Below, one piece after another: positions 25,134-34,152 of a stretch of DNA of 64,000 bases (position 1 is the first letter of the stretch; each line of letters starts with the position of its first letter). The position numbers were made by a program, and so were the translations under genes. The notes below the pieces were generated by a model. The model searched no databases. It was not told the origin of the DNA and was given only the letters and a program-made list of their open reading frames with translations. This DNA is from DATBFG01 sp036558645 (GTDB lineage Bacteria > Acidobacteriota > Terriglobia > Terriglobales > Acidobacteriaceae). Where the stretch lies: assembly GCA_036558645.1 (NCBI GenBank), contig DATBFG010000029.1, forward strand, positions 41,114 through 105,113. The letters run 5' to 3'.

Positions 25134-26573
25134 TTACGCTGCCTTCATCTTTTCTGCGCTTTCGAGAACCTCGTCGATCGTGCCTTTCATATAGAAAGCC
25201 TGCTCCGGTATCTCGTCGTATTTGCCTTCGACGATGCCGCGGAACCCCTTAACCGTATCTTCGATTTTCACATAGCGTCCCGGTGAACCGGTAAACTGCT
25301 CAGCCACGAAGAAAGGTTGCGAAAGGAACTTTTGCACTTTGCGGGCGCGAGCGACGGTCAGCTTCTGATCTTCGCTCAGTTCGTCGATACCGAGAATAGC
25401 GATGATGTCCTGCAGGTCTTTGTAAGTCTGCAGTGTCTTTTTCACCTGCTGCGCAATGTCGTAATGTTCCTGGCCGACGATCCGTGGGTCGAGAACGCGC
25501 GAGGTGGAAGCCAGCGGATCGACTGCCGGATAAATTCCGATTTCCGTCAGGGCACGCGAAAGGACCGTGGTCGCGTCCAGGTGAGCGAACGTGGTAGCGG
25601 GCGCTGGATCGGTCAGATCGTCTGCCGGCACATAAATGGCTTGCACCGAGGTGACCGAACCTTCTTTGGTTGAAGTGATGCGTTCCTGCAATTCGCCCAT
25701 TTCGGTGGCGAGGTTGGGCTGATATCCGACAGCACTCGGCATTCGGCCCAGCAGCGCCGAGACTTCAGATCCCGCTTGGGTGAAGCGAAAGATGTTGTCG
25801 ATGAAGAGCAGCGTATCAGCGCCTTCCTCATCGCGGAAGTACTCTGCCACTGTTAGCCCGGTCAATGCCACGCGCAAACGCGCACCTGGCGGCTCCGTCA
25901 TCTGGCCATAGATCAGAGCCGCTTTTGACTTTGAAGGATCTCCGGGCTTGATGACGCCCGATTCAGACATTTCCAGCCAAAGGTCGTTGCCTTCGCGAGT
26001 GCGCTCACCAACGCCTGCGAAAACGGAGAATCCACCGTGCTGCTTCGCGACGTTGTTGATGAGTTCCTGAATGAAAACCGTCTTGCCGACACCTGCGCCG
26101 CCGAACAAACCGATTTTGCCCCCTTTGAGAAATGGCTGGATGAGATCAACGACTTTGACTCCGGTCTCGAACATCTCTGCGGTCGTTGCCTGATCCTCGA
26201 ACGACGGAGCCGAACGATGAATCGGCATCGTCTGCTTGTACTCGATCGGGCCAAGCTGATCGACGGGCTGGCCAATGACGTTCATGACGCGGCCGAGCGT
26301 GCCGTGTCCCACTGGGACCGAGATCGGACCGCCAAGGTCGAGTACCTTCATGCCGCGCACCATGCCATCGGTTGCTTCCATGGCGATACAGCGGGCGCGT
26401 CCTTCTCCGAGGTGTTGCTGCACCTCGAGGACTACATTGATGGGCGTGGGAACCTGGAAGCCGTCGCTTACCACCCGCAACGACTGATAGATCGGCGGCA
26501 TAGTGGCTTCCGCAAACTGGACGTCCACGGCGGGTCCGGAAACTTGAATAATGTGACCTTGATTTTCAGGCAT
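25134..26573 (-). CDS. atpD: F-type ATP synthase subunit beta
   Basis: Catalytic subunit of F1. The 479-residue chain shows the Walker A loop GGAGVGKTV (about residues 158-166), the catalytic GERTREGNDL, Walker B region ADTLLFIDNIFRF, and the DELSEE-equivalent loop DELSEDQ, which is characteristic of beta rather than alpha subunits. Length and composition are normal. It is 21 bp after atpG in the minus-strand operon. Identification is secure. Confidence 0.98.
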   Translation of the reverse strand: MPENQGHIIQVSGPAVDVQFAEATMPPIYQSLRVVSDGFQVPTPINVVLEVQQHLGEGRARCIAMEATDGMVRGMKVLDLGGPISVPVGHGTLGRVMNVIGQPVDQLGPIEYKQTMPIHRSAPSFEDQATTAEMFETGVKVVDLIQPFLKGGKIGLFGGAGVGKTVFIQELINNVAKQHGGFSVFAGVGERTREGNDLWLEMSESGVIKPGDPSKSKAALIYGQMTEPPGARLRVALTGLTVAEYFRDEEGADTLLFIDNIFRFTQAGSEVSALLGRMPSAVGYQPNLATEMGELQERITSTKEGSVTSVQAIYVPADDLTDPAPATTFAHLDATTVLSRALTEIGIYPAVDPLASTSRVLDPRIVGQEHYDIAQQVKKTLQTYKDLQDIIAILGIDELSEDQKLTVARARKVQKFLSQPFFVAEQFTGSPGRYVKIEDTVKGFRGIVEGKYDEIPEQAFYMKGTIDEVLESAEKMKAA

Positions 26574-26594
26574 AAATTCCTTCGAGCGTTCCGC

Positions 26595-27638
26595 CTATTG
26601 GGCTGCGGCACCGCTTACGATTTCAATAATCTCTCTCGTGATCTTCGCCTGACGGGCGCGGTTCATAGCCAACGTCAGCGAATCGATCATGTCTGTAGCG
26701 TTATTGGTGGCTGCATCCATCGCTGTCATGCGCGCCGCGTGTTCCGCCGCAACCGATTCAAGCATGCCACGGAAAATCTGGATGCCCACATACTTCGGCA
26801 GCAAGGAGCGGAACAGCTCCTCCGGGGATTGTTCGTAAATGTAGTCGACTGGCGCAGTGGCAAACTTCGCGGCCGCCGCATCGATCTCATGAGTGTCGGG
26901 CGTACGCATCCCGACGCCTGCACCCTTCGCAGCCTCGACGGCACGATCGCGCTCCTGCTCAGAAAGTTCTTCGGCCTGCCGAACCGTCCTGTCGCCGATT
27001 TCTTCTATCGGAAGGATCTGCTCGACCACCAAGCGTTGCGCAATGACCGACTTGAATTCGTTGTACACGACGTAAACCGAGTCAATTTCTTCTTTTGTGT
27101 ACCGCTCGATCACGCTTTTCGTTAGTTCGGCTGCTGTCGAGAACTCCAGCTTGTTTAGGGCTCCAATCAGTTCTCCGATAAGCGCGATGCCCGCCTCAAC
27201 TTCAGAATCGACGGTCCGAGGGTCGGCCATGGGATAGCGCCGCTTCATGAAGTCGCGCGCTTTGCGGCCGATCGTCTCGATCTCAATGTGCTTGCCGGGC
27301 TTGTTTTCGATAAAGTGCTGCGCCGCCTTCAAGATATTTGTGTTGAAGGCGCCTGCCAAACCTTTGTCCCCGGTGACGACGATCAGCAGGATGTTCTGCT
27401 CGGGACGGTGCGCGAGCAGAGGATGCTTCGGTTCGCCGGTCTCAGGATCGTTGATCTCGACACGTGACACCAGAGACTTGAGCACGTTTGTCAGCATCTG
27501 CGCATAGGGGCGCGCGGCGAGCGCCCGCTCCTGGGCACGGCGCAACTTCGCCGCGGAGACCATCTTCATGGCCTTCGTAATTTGCCGCGTATTCGTCACG
27601 CTGCGGATTCGCCGCCGGATATCTAAGATATTTGGCAT
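26595..27638 (-). CDS. atpG: F-type ATP synthase subunit gamma, with insertion
   Basis: Central rotor shaft of the ATP synthase. N-terminal IRSVTNTRQITKAMKMVSAAKL (residues 11-32 less two), VVTGDKGLAGAFNTN and the C-terminal helix ending RQAKITREIIEIVSGAAA are standard. The chain has 347 residues where about 285-295 is usual. The extra part is mostly a charged, alanine- and glutamate-rich insertion of about 45 residues near 220-270, just before VDYIYEQSPEEL, in the globular part and not the coiled coil. It lies 16 bp downstream of atpA. Confidence 0.96.
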   Translation of the reverse strand: MPNILDIRRRIRSVTNTRQITKAMKMVSAAKLRRAQERALAARPYAQMLTNVLKSLVSRVEINDPETGEPKHPLLAHRPEQNILLIVVTGDKGLAGAFNTNILKAAQHFIENKPGKHIEIETIGRKARDFMKRRYPMADPRTVDSEVEAGIALIGELIGALNKLEFSTAAELTKSVIERYTKEEIDSVYVVYNEFKSVIAQRLVVEQILPIEEIGDRTVRQAEELSEQERDRAVEAAKGAGVGMRTPDTHEIDAAAAKFATAPVDYIYEQSPEELFRSLLPKYVGIQIFRGMLESVAAEHAARMTAMDAATNNATDMIDSLTLAMNRARQAKITREIIEIVSGAAAQ

Positions 27639-27653
27639 GGAGCTTCAGTAGTT

Positions 27654-29192
27654 TTACTTCGCAGCAACTTTCTCTTTTCGGGAGGCCAGGAATTTCTCCT
27701 TGGCTTCCTTAACTACGCGCGACATCTCCGCTTTGAGTCCGTCATCGAGGACCTTCTTCTCCATGATGTTGCGCAGCAACCCGGGATTGGTCGCATCGAC
27801 GTACTGGTACAGTTCGGCCTCAAAGTCGAGCACCTGCGAGGCTTGCATATCGTCAAAGGCCCCGCTGGTACCGGCATAGATGGTCAGAATCTGCTTGGAA
27901 AATGGCAACGGCGAAAACTGCTTTTGCTTGAGTACCTCAACCAGACGTTGTCCGCGATTTAGTTGGGCTTGGGTAGCCTTGTCGAGATCGCTGCCGAATT
28001 GTGCAAAGGCGGCTAGTTCACGATATTGAGCGAGCTCCAGCTTCAGACTGCCGGCGACCTGACGCATGGCCTTGATCTGCGCACTGCCTCCTACGCGGCT
28101 CACGGATAGGCCTACGTTAACGGCGGGGCGGACGCCCTGGTTGAACAAGTCGGTTTCGAGATAGATCTGGCCGTCGGTGATAGAAATTACGTTTGTCGGA
28201 ATGTATGCCGAAACGTCACCTGCCTGAGTCTCGATGACGGGCAAAGCTGTAAGCGACCCACCACCAAGCTTGTCGCTCATTTTTGCGGCGCGCTCCAGGA
28301 GTCGTGAGTGGAGATAGAAGACGTCTCCGGGATATGCTTCGCGCCCCGGGGGTCGCCGCAACAACAGCGAAATCTCACGGTAAGAAGCCGCGTGCTTCGA
28401 TAAGTCGTCGTAAATGACTAGCGCATGCTTCTTGTTGTCGCGGAAGTACTCTCCCATGGCGCAGGCAGCGTAGGGCGAGATGTATTGCATTGGTGCCGGC
28501 TCGGAAGCCGAGGCGGCAACGACGATGGTGTAATCCATCGCTCCCGCATCGGCAAGGATCTTGACCACCTGCGCAATCGACGAGCGCTTCTGACCGATCG
28601 CGTTGTAAATACAGATGAGGTCATTGCCCTTGTTGTTGATGATTGTGTCAATCGCAACCGCGGTCTTGCCGGTCTGACGGTCACCAATGATCAACTCGCG
28701 TTGTCCGCGGCCAATCGGAATCATGCTATCGATGGCTTTTAGGCCGGTTGCCATTGGCTCGCGCACGGGTTGACGGTCAATGACGCCCGGAGCGATGCGC
28801 TCGAGGGGGATGAACTTCTCGGTCGAAATGGGCCCCTTATCGTCGATGGGCTGGCCGAGTGAATTCACTACGCGTCCAACCAAAGCTTCGCCGACAGGAA
28901 CACTCATGATGCGCCCAGTGCGCTTGACCTCGTCGCCTTCCTTGAGTTCGGTGTATTCGCCCAGGAGCACGACGCCGACCTGGTCTTCCTCAAGGTTCAA
29001 CGCGATGCCTGAAATGCCATGGGGAAAGGCAAGCAACTCGCCCGCCATGGCCTTGTCGAGGCCGTGGCAGCGGGCAATACCGTCCCCAAGGCTCATGACT
29101 GTTCCGACTTCGTCGACGGCAATCTTCGACTCGTAATTTTCGATTTGTTGCCGGATCAGTTGTGTGATCTCGTCTGCTTTGATTTGTGCCAT
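27654..29192 (-). CDS. atpA: F-type ATP synthase subunit alpha
   Basis: Non-catalytic nucleotide-binding subunit of F1. It carries the Walker A loop GDRQTGKTA, HALVIYDDLSKHA and the alpha signature near PAVNVGLSVSRVGG. From the ATG at 29190-29192 the protein begins MAQIKADEIT and has 512 residues, the expected length; an upstream TTG-type extension of 13 codons would give an abnormal N-terminus. Fifteen bp separate it from atpG. The identification is secure. Confidence 0.97.
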   Translation of the reverse strand: MAQIKADEITQLIRQQIENYESKIAVDEVGTVMSLGDGIARCHGLDKAMAGELLAFPHGISGIALNLEEDQVGVVLLGEYTELKEGDEVKRTGRIMSVPVGEALVGRVVNSLGQPIDDKGPISTEKFIPLERIAPGVIDRQPVREPMATGLKAIDSMIPIGRGQRELIIGDRQTGKTAVAIDTIINNKGNDLICIYNAIGQKRSSIAQVVKILADAGAMDYTIVVAASASEPAPMQYISPYAACAMGEYFRDNKKHALVIYDDLSKHAASYREISLLLRRPPGREAYPGDVFYLHSRLLERAAKMSDKLGGGSLTALPVIETQAGDVSAYIPTNVISITDGQIYLETDLFNQGVRPAVNVGLSVSRVGGSAQIKAMRQVAGSLKLELAQYRELAAFAQFGSDLDKATQAQLNRGQRLVEVLKQKQFSPLPFSKQILTIYAGTSGAFDDMQASQVLDFEAELYQYVDATNPGLLRNIMEKKVLDDGLKAEMSRVVKEAKEKFLASRKEKVAAK

Positions 29193-29237
29193 ATGAAATT
29201 GCTCGTAAGCTTTTAATCCTGACCTGAACAATCCAGA

Positions 29238-29774
29238 TCAAGAGGTCATTGCCTGCCGGATACGTTCCAGTTGCCCCTGGATGGAGCCATCGTAAATTGT
29301 GCTGCCAATCTTGATTACCGCGCCGCCGAGAAGCGAAGTATCTCTCGAGTAGCGCGCTCGTACTTTTTTCCCGGTTAATTTTTCAACCTGAGTTTCTAAA
29401 GCTCGGCGTTCTTCAGCCGTCAACTCGCGGGCACTCGAAATCTCTGCTTCAGCAAAACCAAGTCGAGCGCTCAACTCTCTCTCGAACTGGTCAACGATAG
29501 CGGGAAGAAATTGCACGCGCCGATGGTCGATCAACACAGCCAGGAAATTGCGAACGGGTGAGGAAAGTCCATCGCGTTTCACGATGGCATCCAGAACCCG
29601 CCGCTTCTGTTCAGCGGGAATCGAAGGCGCTTCCCAAACCTGCCGGAGCTCTTTACTGCTGGCGAATAGCGAAGCCAGAAGCTGCACTTCCTTGAGGGTG
29701 TTAGCCGGATCAAGGCGCCTCGCCATGACGACATCTGCGAAGGCACGCGCATAAACATTGGATACATTAGCCAT
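29238..29774 (-). CDS. atpH: F-type ATP synthase subunit delta
   Basis: Peripheral-stalk subunit that joins the b dimer to the top of F1. The 178-residue sequence begins with the helical domain (VYARAFADVVM), and the conserved C-terminal stretch is present (SRDTSLLGGAVIKIGSTIYDGS). Length is normal. It follows atpF by 3 bp and precedes atpA by 45 bp. Confidence 0.96.
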   Translation of the reverse strand: MANVSNVYARAFADVVMARRLDPANTLKEVQLLASLFASSKELRQVWEAPSIPAEQKRRVLDAIVKRDGLSSPVRNFLAVLIDHRRVQFLPAIVDQFERELSARLGFAEAEISSARELTAEERRALETQVEKLTGKKVRARYSRDTSLLGGAVIKIGSTIYDGSIQGQLERIRQAMTS

Positions 29775-29777
29775 CGC

Positions 29778-30530
29778 CTAGTGGGAACCCTTCTCCGATG
29801 TCCTGGGATTGCCGGATGATGCGGGAAGCTGTTGCGCGAAGTTTCTTATCAGGACTTGGTCGGTTGCAGCATCCACATGAAGTTGCTTTGCGGCCAAGCC
29901 TACAGCCAAGTCGGCTGCATAAGCCGTCAGGTCTCTGCGCGCGGTCTTCAATGCGGCTGCAATCTCCATCTGCGCAACTTCCGCAATCTTGCGGGCCTCT
30001 TCTTCGGTAGTGGCTCGAATCCGCTCTTCTTCCTCCGCGGACTGTCGATCTGCTGTCTCCCTAAGAGAGGCGATTTCGGAATCCAAGCGGGACAATTTCG
30101 ACTCAATGTCTGCCAAACGATGCTTGGCGTCCTCACTTGCCTTGCGGGCTTCTTCCATCGCCTTTCGGATAGAGGCGTTTCGATTGCGGAAGGCCGCGGG
30201 TAGAGACTTTGCTGCGAACCAACCGATCAACCCGGCGACGATGAGGAAATTGACAATCATCCCTAGCCAGTAGGCATTTTCTGAACTCAGGCCGGTAATA
30301 CGCGCCAGGAGCTTTACCGAAGCCGATTGCTTGAACTTATCCTCCTCGTGCAGCTCGGCTTCCCGGGGCGATTCGTTCGATGCCATGGGTTTGGAATCAG
30401 CGGAATTTGGCGACTGGGACTTCGATGCGGGATCGTGACCACTCTGCGAAGCCAGAGCCGGCAGACATGTGATGAAAAGCAAGATCAGATAGCACAGGAA
30501 GGTCTGCCGAGATTGAGTCCGGAGTTTCAT
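29778..30530 (-). CDS. atpF: F-type ATP synthase subunit b, with N-terminal extension
   Basis: Peripheral-stalk subunit of Fo. At 250 residues it is longer than the usual 155-180. The first 27 residues look like a secretion signal (LCYLILLFITCLPALA), followed by a polar segment of about 50 residues. The usual b-subunit membrane span comes only at about residues 84-104 (YWLGMIVNFLIVAGLIGWF), with the long heptad helix after it. The 4-nt overlap with the upstream b-prime gene shows translational coupling. Either the signal is cleaved or the subunit has two membrane spans; the sequence alone does not decide. Confidence 0.93.
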   Translation of the reverse strand: MKLRTQSRQTFLCYLILLFITCLPALASQSGHDPASKSQSPNSADSKPMASNESPREAELHEEDKFKQSASVKLLARITGLSSENAYWLGMIVNFLIVAGLIGWFAAKSLPAAFRNRNASIRKAMEEARKASEDAKHRLADIESKLSRLDSEIASLRETADRQSAEEEERIRATTEEEARKIAEVAQMEIAAALKTARRDLTAYAADLAVGLAAKQLHVDAATDQVLIRNFAQQLPASSGNPRTSEKGSH

Positions 30531-30997
30531 TGGCCTCCAATCTGCGGCTGGACACCGGCAGGTTGTAGGACAGTCCGAATGACCTCCGACGCGAGTCTTG
30601 CAGATTCTCCCTGTAGGACACCCTGGGCAGCAATCTTGTCACTTTCGATTTGAGCTTTGGCTTGGGCGATCTGACCCTGTGCTGCTGAACGTGCCTCGGC
30701 CGTTTTCTGGGCTCGATGTTGTTGAGCCTCTATGCGTTTGGCCTCCTGACGCTGATAGATAGCCTGACGAGCCTCCCGCAGTCGCTGGTCGTACTCGGCG
30801 GCACGCGCCTCGGCGGCGCTGATGCCGGCGCGAGCCTCTTCGGCGGCGCCCTCCGTCTTGCTTCGCCGTTCGGCCAAAATGCGCTGTAAAGGGCGGTGCA
30901 CCACGAACGTGTATACCCCAAACAGTAATAGCAAAAGGATTGCAGTGGGGACTGATCCGAGCAGTAATTCGCCTAATTGTTTGAGTACGAGTTCCAT
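30527..30997 (-). CDS. F-type ATP synthase second b-type subunit (b-prime)
   Basis: A 156-residue b-family protein. A single N-terminal span (about residues 14-33, PTAILLLLLFGVYTFVV) is followed by a long alanine-, glutamate- and arginine-rich helix (EEARAGISAAEARAAEYDQR). This is the canonical b/b-prime shape. Two unequal b proteins in one operon suggest a heterodimeric peripheral stalk as in photosynthetic bacteria and chloroplasts. It is the first gene of the operon. The a and c subunit genes that usually precede it are absent; hflX lies beyond a 347-bp gap. Confidence 0.92.
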   Translation of the reverse strand: MELVLKQLGELLLGSVPTAILLLLLFGVYTFVVHRPLQRILAERRSKTEGAAEEARAGISAAEARAAEYDQRLREARQAIYQRQEAKRIEAQQHRAQKTAEARSAAQGQIAQAKAQIESDKIAAQGVLQGESARLASEVIRTVLQPAGVQPQIGGQ

Positions 30998-31176
30998 TTT
31001 TGGTGCTGATCACTACCCGGGCGTATGTGGGTTTAAAACCCCTAAAATTAACACCGTAGCTGAGTAGGTGTCAACGAGCGGAGACGGCGATTTCTCCTTT
31101 GTAATGTTTCCGTTTCGGGCAGGTGGTCAAAATTCCCCTTGTTCTCAACTTACTGCAACGGAATTTGAAAGAAGGC

Positions 31177-31204
31177 TTGACTTCTGCCGTAAGGGGTCTA
31201 GCAT
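31177..31204 (+). promoter_or_regulatory. Sigma-70-like promoter for a candidate small RNA
   Basis: TTGACT and TAGCAT are separated by 16 bp and face the plus strand inside a region where both flanking genes are on the minus strand. The -35 box is five of six to consensus; the -10 is weaker. Confidence 0.45.
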
Positions 31205-31210
31205 GAAAGT

Positions 31211-31294
31211 ATCACCTCCGATCCAAGTCAGGATCGAATGGGCCGATAGCCAAGGACTGTCACCGCTTCTTGGTTGCCGGCCCATTTTAAATTT
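31211..31294 (+). ncRNA. Candidate small RNA with C-rich seed and terminator hairpin
   Basis: Starting a few bases after the TTGACT-N16-TAGCAT promoter, about 85 nt contain an unpaired CACCTCCG near the 5-prime end. A long hairpin then forms: ATGGGCCG (31238-31245) pairs perfectly with CGGCCCAT (31278-31285), and inside it CCAAG pairs with CTTGG. TTTTAAATTT follows, as in an intrinsic terminator. CCUCC would pair with Shine-Dalgarno sequences. No protein-coding potential is convincing in either direction. Location next to hfq and hflX is suggestive only. Expression is untested. Confidence 0.45.
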
Positions 31295-31344
31295 CAGTCA
31301 TCGGCCGATAGTCGGTCAGCGAACGGCGTCTAGCTACCGACTGA

Positions 31345-32772
31345 TTACCGACTAACGACAAATTCCTTCACCTGTCTTACGACGGATTCTGGCGCCTCGG
31401 CCTCGAGTTCCACCAATCCGTCTTTGTATGCGCGTGAATAGATTCTGCTTCGTGCTTCAAGCAGAGCCAAGGCCTTGCCTTCCTTTTGCGGAATGCGCAG
31501 GTACACACGGTTGAGAGGATCCTCTTCGAGTAGTTCGTCAATTCGTTCCAGAAGTGTCCCGATACCGATGTCTTTGGCGGCCGAGACATGTACTGTGGCG
31601 GCATCATCACGCAGAGACTCTCGCTGCTTGGGAAGTAACAAATCGATCTTGTTCATCACGTGGAGGCGCGGTTTCTTTTCCGATTCGAGCTCCTTGAGAA
31701 CTTTTTCTACCTGCGCATCCTGTTCAGCAGTCAGGGGACCACTGGCGTCTGAAACATGAAGCAGCAACGTCGCCCGCTGAACCTCTTCAAGCGTCGCTCG
31801 AAATGCGGAAACGAGAGTATGAGGCAGGTTGCGAATGAATCCAACTGTATCTGACATTAAGACTTTACGGCGTGATGGCAGGGTCACTCCGCGAATGGTG
31901 GGATCAAGAGTGGCAAACATCCGCGGCGATTCGAGAACGGCGGCCTGGGTTAGCACGTTAAAGAGTGTCGATTTCCCGGCATTCGTATAGCCGACCAGAG
32001 CAACCGTGGCCACTGGGACCGATTCGCGGCGCTGTCGCTGTTGTGCCCGAATCCGCCGTACGTTCTCGATCTGCCCTCTTACATGGCGAATGCGGCGGTA
32101 GATTTTTCTGCGATCGGTTTCGAGTTGAGTTTCGCCAGGCCCGCGCGTGCCAATGCCGCCACCAAGTTGTGACATCTCCACACCTCGGCCAGCCAATCGG
32201 GGCAAGAGATATTCGAGTTGTGCGAGCTCAACTTGGAGTTGACCTTCGCGGGTGTGAGCGTGCCTGGCGAAAATGTCGAGAATCAGCTGGGTACGATCAA
32301 TGATGCGAGCATGAACAACGTTTTCAATATTCCGCTGCTGCGATGCCGTGAGATCGTGATCGAAAAGGATGAGGTCAGCGGAGACGGCCGCGGCTGCGCC
32401 GGAAATTTCCTCCAGTTTGCCTTTACCGATCAGAGTTGCTGGATCGGGTCGATCGCGGCGCTGCAGGAACTCCCCCGCGATCTCCGCACCTGCGCTGATG
32501 GCGAGAGATCGCAATTCCGCGAGAGATTCTCCGGCGCTGAACTCCGGTATGTTCGATGGCCTCGAGGCAGCCGTCACACTATCGCGAGCGGCCGTTGCAC
32601 TCGGGGTCAAGGATCCCCCTTGGCTCTTGCCATTCGGGTGACGAGAGCGGGCACGATAGTCGAGACCGACCAGAAACACGCGTTCGCACTGCGCTCCAGC
32701 TACTGCCGTTGTCTTAGCCGAACGATTGTTCCGGGCTGGCTTCCCGAAACCTCTGGAACTTCCACCAGGCAA
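31345..32772 (-). CDS. hflX: HflX, ribosome-associated GTPase
   Basis: GTPase of the Obg-HflX superfamily that splits stalled or heat-damaged 70S ribosomes. The 475-residue chain contains the glycine-rich HflX domain (LIGKGKLEEI, LAGRGVEMSQLGGGIGTRGP) followed by the G domain. G1 is GYTNAGKST, G3 is DTVGFIRNLP and G4 is NKIDLL. It begins at a TTG, 11 bp after hfq on the same strand, so hfq-hflX form an operon, the same order as in E. coli. The first 70 residues are polar and poorly conserved. Confidence 0.94.
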   Translation of the reverse strand: MPGGSSRGFGKPARNNRSAKTTAVAGAQCERVFLVGLDYRARSRHPNGKSQGGSLTPSATAARDSVTAASRPSNIPEFSAGESLAELRSLAISAGAEIAGEFLQRRDRPDPATLIGKGKLEEISGAAAAVSADLILFDHDLTASQQRNIENVVHARIIDRTQLILDIFARHAHTREGQLQVELAQLEYLLPRLAGRGVEMSQLGGGIGTRGPGETQLETDRRKIYRRIRHVRGQIENVRRIRAQQRQRRESVPVATVALVGYTNAGKSTLFNVLTQAAVLESPRMFATLDPTIRGVTLPSRRKVLMSDTVGFIRNLPHTLVSAFRATLEEVQRATLLLHVSDASGPLTAEQDAQVEKVLKELESEKKPRLHVMNKIDLLLPKQRESLRDDAATVHVSAAKDIGIGTLLERIDELLEEDPLNRVYLRIPQKEGKALALLEARSRIYSRAYKDGLVELEAEAPESVVRQVKEFVVSR

Positions 32773-32783
32773 GGAAGACTACC

Positions 32784-33086
32784 CTATCCTTCCGTGCCGG
32801 AGGCGCTCGGAGCAGGAGTTTCGGCAACAGGAGTGGCAGTCGACATAATGGACGGCCGCTCACCGTGAACATGGGATGACCTTCCCATGGCCACCGTCGA
32901 AATCGCATGTTTGAAGATGAGCTGCTCCTGGTTATTGGTTTCGAGAACTACGGAATATTTGTCGAACGAACGAATCCGTCCCGTCAGTTTGACTCCGCTG
33001 AGCAAGTAAATGGTGATATTGGTTTTTTCTTTCCGTGCCGTGTTAAGGAAGGAATCTTGAATGTTCTGTGCCGGCTTATTTTCCAT
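32784..33086 (-). CDS. hfq: Hfq RNA chaperone
   Basis: Hexameric Sm-like protein that helps small RNAs pair with messages. The Sm1 motif is in VKLTGRIRSFDKYSVVLE and Sm2 in LIFKHAISTV, where proximal-face KHAIS is the family mark (KHAIST in E. coli). The core ends near residue 75; the remaining 25 residues are a disordered Thr/Pro/Ser tail. The start at 33084-33086 is fixed by AGGAG 6-9 nt upstream; an earlier in-frame start would add 17 non-conserved residues. Leads the hfq-hflX operon. Confidence 0.96.
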   Translation of the reverse strand: MENKPAQNIQDSFLNTARKEKTNITIYLLSGVKLTGRIRSFDKYSVVLETNNQEQLIFKHAISTVAMGRSSHVHGERPSIMSTATPVAETPAPSASGTEG

Positions 33087-33371
33087 CGCCGATCTCCTCT
33101 TTTTACGCGAATAAGGCACTCTGCCTCCGTGCCGCAACCGTGAGCACGGAAACGCCCAAGCCTCTGTTGCCCGTCGAAGTTAAAATGCCGAGCGCGAGAG
33201 GTAACTCTCGTACGATACGGTGTTACCGCAGAGTTTTCAACTTTAGTGTGGATTTAACAGGTCAATTTGGAGCAAGAGGCAGGCATCGTCAAGACGGTGA
33301 CGTATGACCAGGGATCAACTCGATCTTCGTAATGTAAAATCGGCGCTTCGACAATTCATCCGGAGGCATCG

Positions 33372-34133
33372 ATGGCGACGGCACATGCCATTAGCGTTTT
33401 TGTATCCCCCCTCATCAATCTTCCCCAAGACACGAATACGAATGTCCTGATGATTCTGCGTTGGATTCACTTTGTGGCCGCCATCACGTGGATCGGATTA
33501 CTGTACTTCTTCAACCTGGTAAACGTGCCGCTCATGAAAGAACTGGACGCTCCTACCAGGTCGAAGGTCATCCCACTCCTCATGCCAAAAGCCCTACTGT
33601 GGTTTCGAGTAGGGGCCGTTGTAACCGTGCTGGCCGGGTTGGGCTATTGGATGAACATTGTTGCGACGGACGCCCGAAATGCGGATGCCTCAAGTGGAAC
33701 GGTCATCGGCAGCTTTTTTCTGATCTGGACGGTTACCTGGGCAATCATGTACGCGCTGCTGATTCCGGGGAAAGGCATGCTGGACAAGGGGCCAGTCTTG
33801 GCCGTTCTTTATGCTGTCATCGTGATCACGGCATCGTATTTGTTTCTTTGCCTAAACAGCCATGGATGGGAGAGCAATCGGCTGCTGTCGATCGGCATCG
33901 GTGGCGGAATTGGTTGGATGATGATGTTCAACGTTTGGGGAATCATCTGGCGGATTCAAAAGCGCCTAATTCAGTGGACCAAGGACAACGCAGCGAATGC
34001 AACACCGATTCCGGAAAAGGCCAAGTCCATGGCGCGCATGGCGTTTTTGGTATCGCGAGCGAACGCGTGGTTGTCGATTCCGCTGCTTTTTTTCATGGGA
34101 GCAGCAAGTCACTATCCCATGTTTGGAAAATAG
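33372..34133 (+). CDS. PuuD-like integral membrane protein
   Basis: A 253-residue protein with about seven membrane spans. ILRWIHFVAAITWIGLLYFF and WFRVGAVVTVLAGLGYW carry histidine and arginine at membrane faces. MFNVWGIIWRIQKR and the closing WLSIPLLFFMGAASHYP match the membrane domain of PuuD, a urate-oxidising protein whose C-terminal cytochrome c domain is missing here. GGAGG precedes the ATG. Without the heme domain and without purine-catabolism neighbours, urate oxidation is uncertain; a heme-bearing electron-transfer role is another option. Confidence 0.78.
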   Translation: MATAHAISVFVSPLINLPQDTNTNVLMILRWIHFVAAITWIGLLYFFNLVNVPLMKELDAPTRSKVIPLLMPKALLWFRVGAVVTVLAGLGYWMNIVATDARNADASSGTVIGSFFLIWTVTWAIMYALLIPGKGMLDKGPVLAVLYAVIVITASYLFLCLNSHGWESNRLLSIGIGGGIGWMMMFNVWGIIWRIQKRLIQWTKDNAANATPIPEKAKSMARMAFLVSRANAWLSIPLLFFMGAASHYPMFGK

Positions 34134-34152
34134 CGGTTGAGGCAGAATTGGG

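Noticed and set aside
26037..27125. Long plus-strand open frame of about 360 codons opposite atpD and atpG
   Set aside because: It lies entirely antisense to two secure ATP synthase genes, has no ribosome site, and its composition is what GC-rich codon bias produces on the opposite strand.
31068..31355. Plus-strand open frame of about 95 codons before the ATP synthase genes
   Set aside because: Poor start, no ribosome site, covers the candidate small RNA and no family resemblance.
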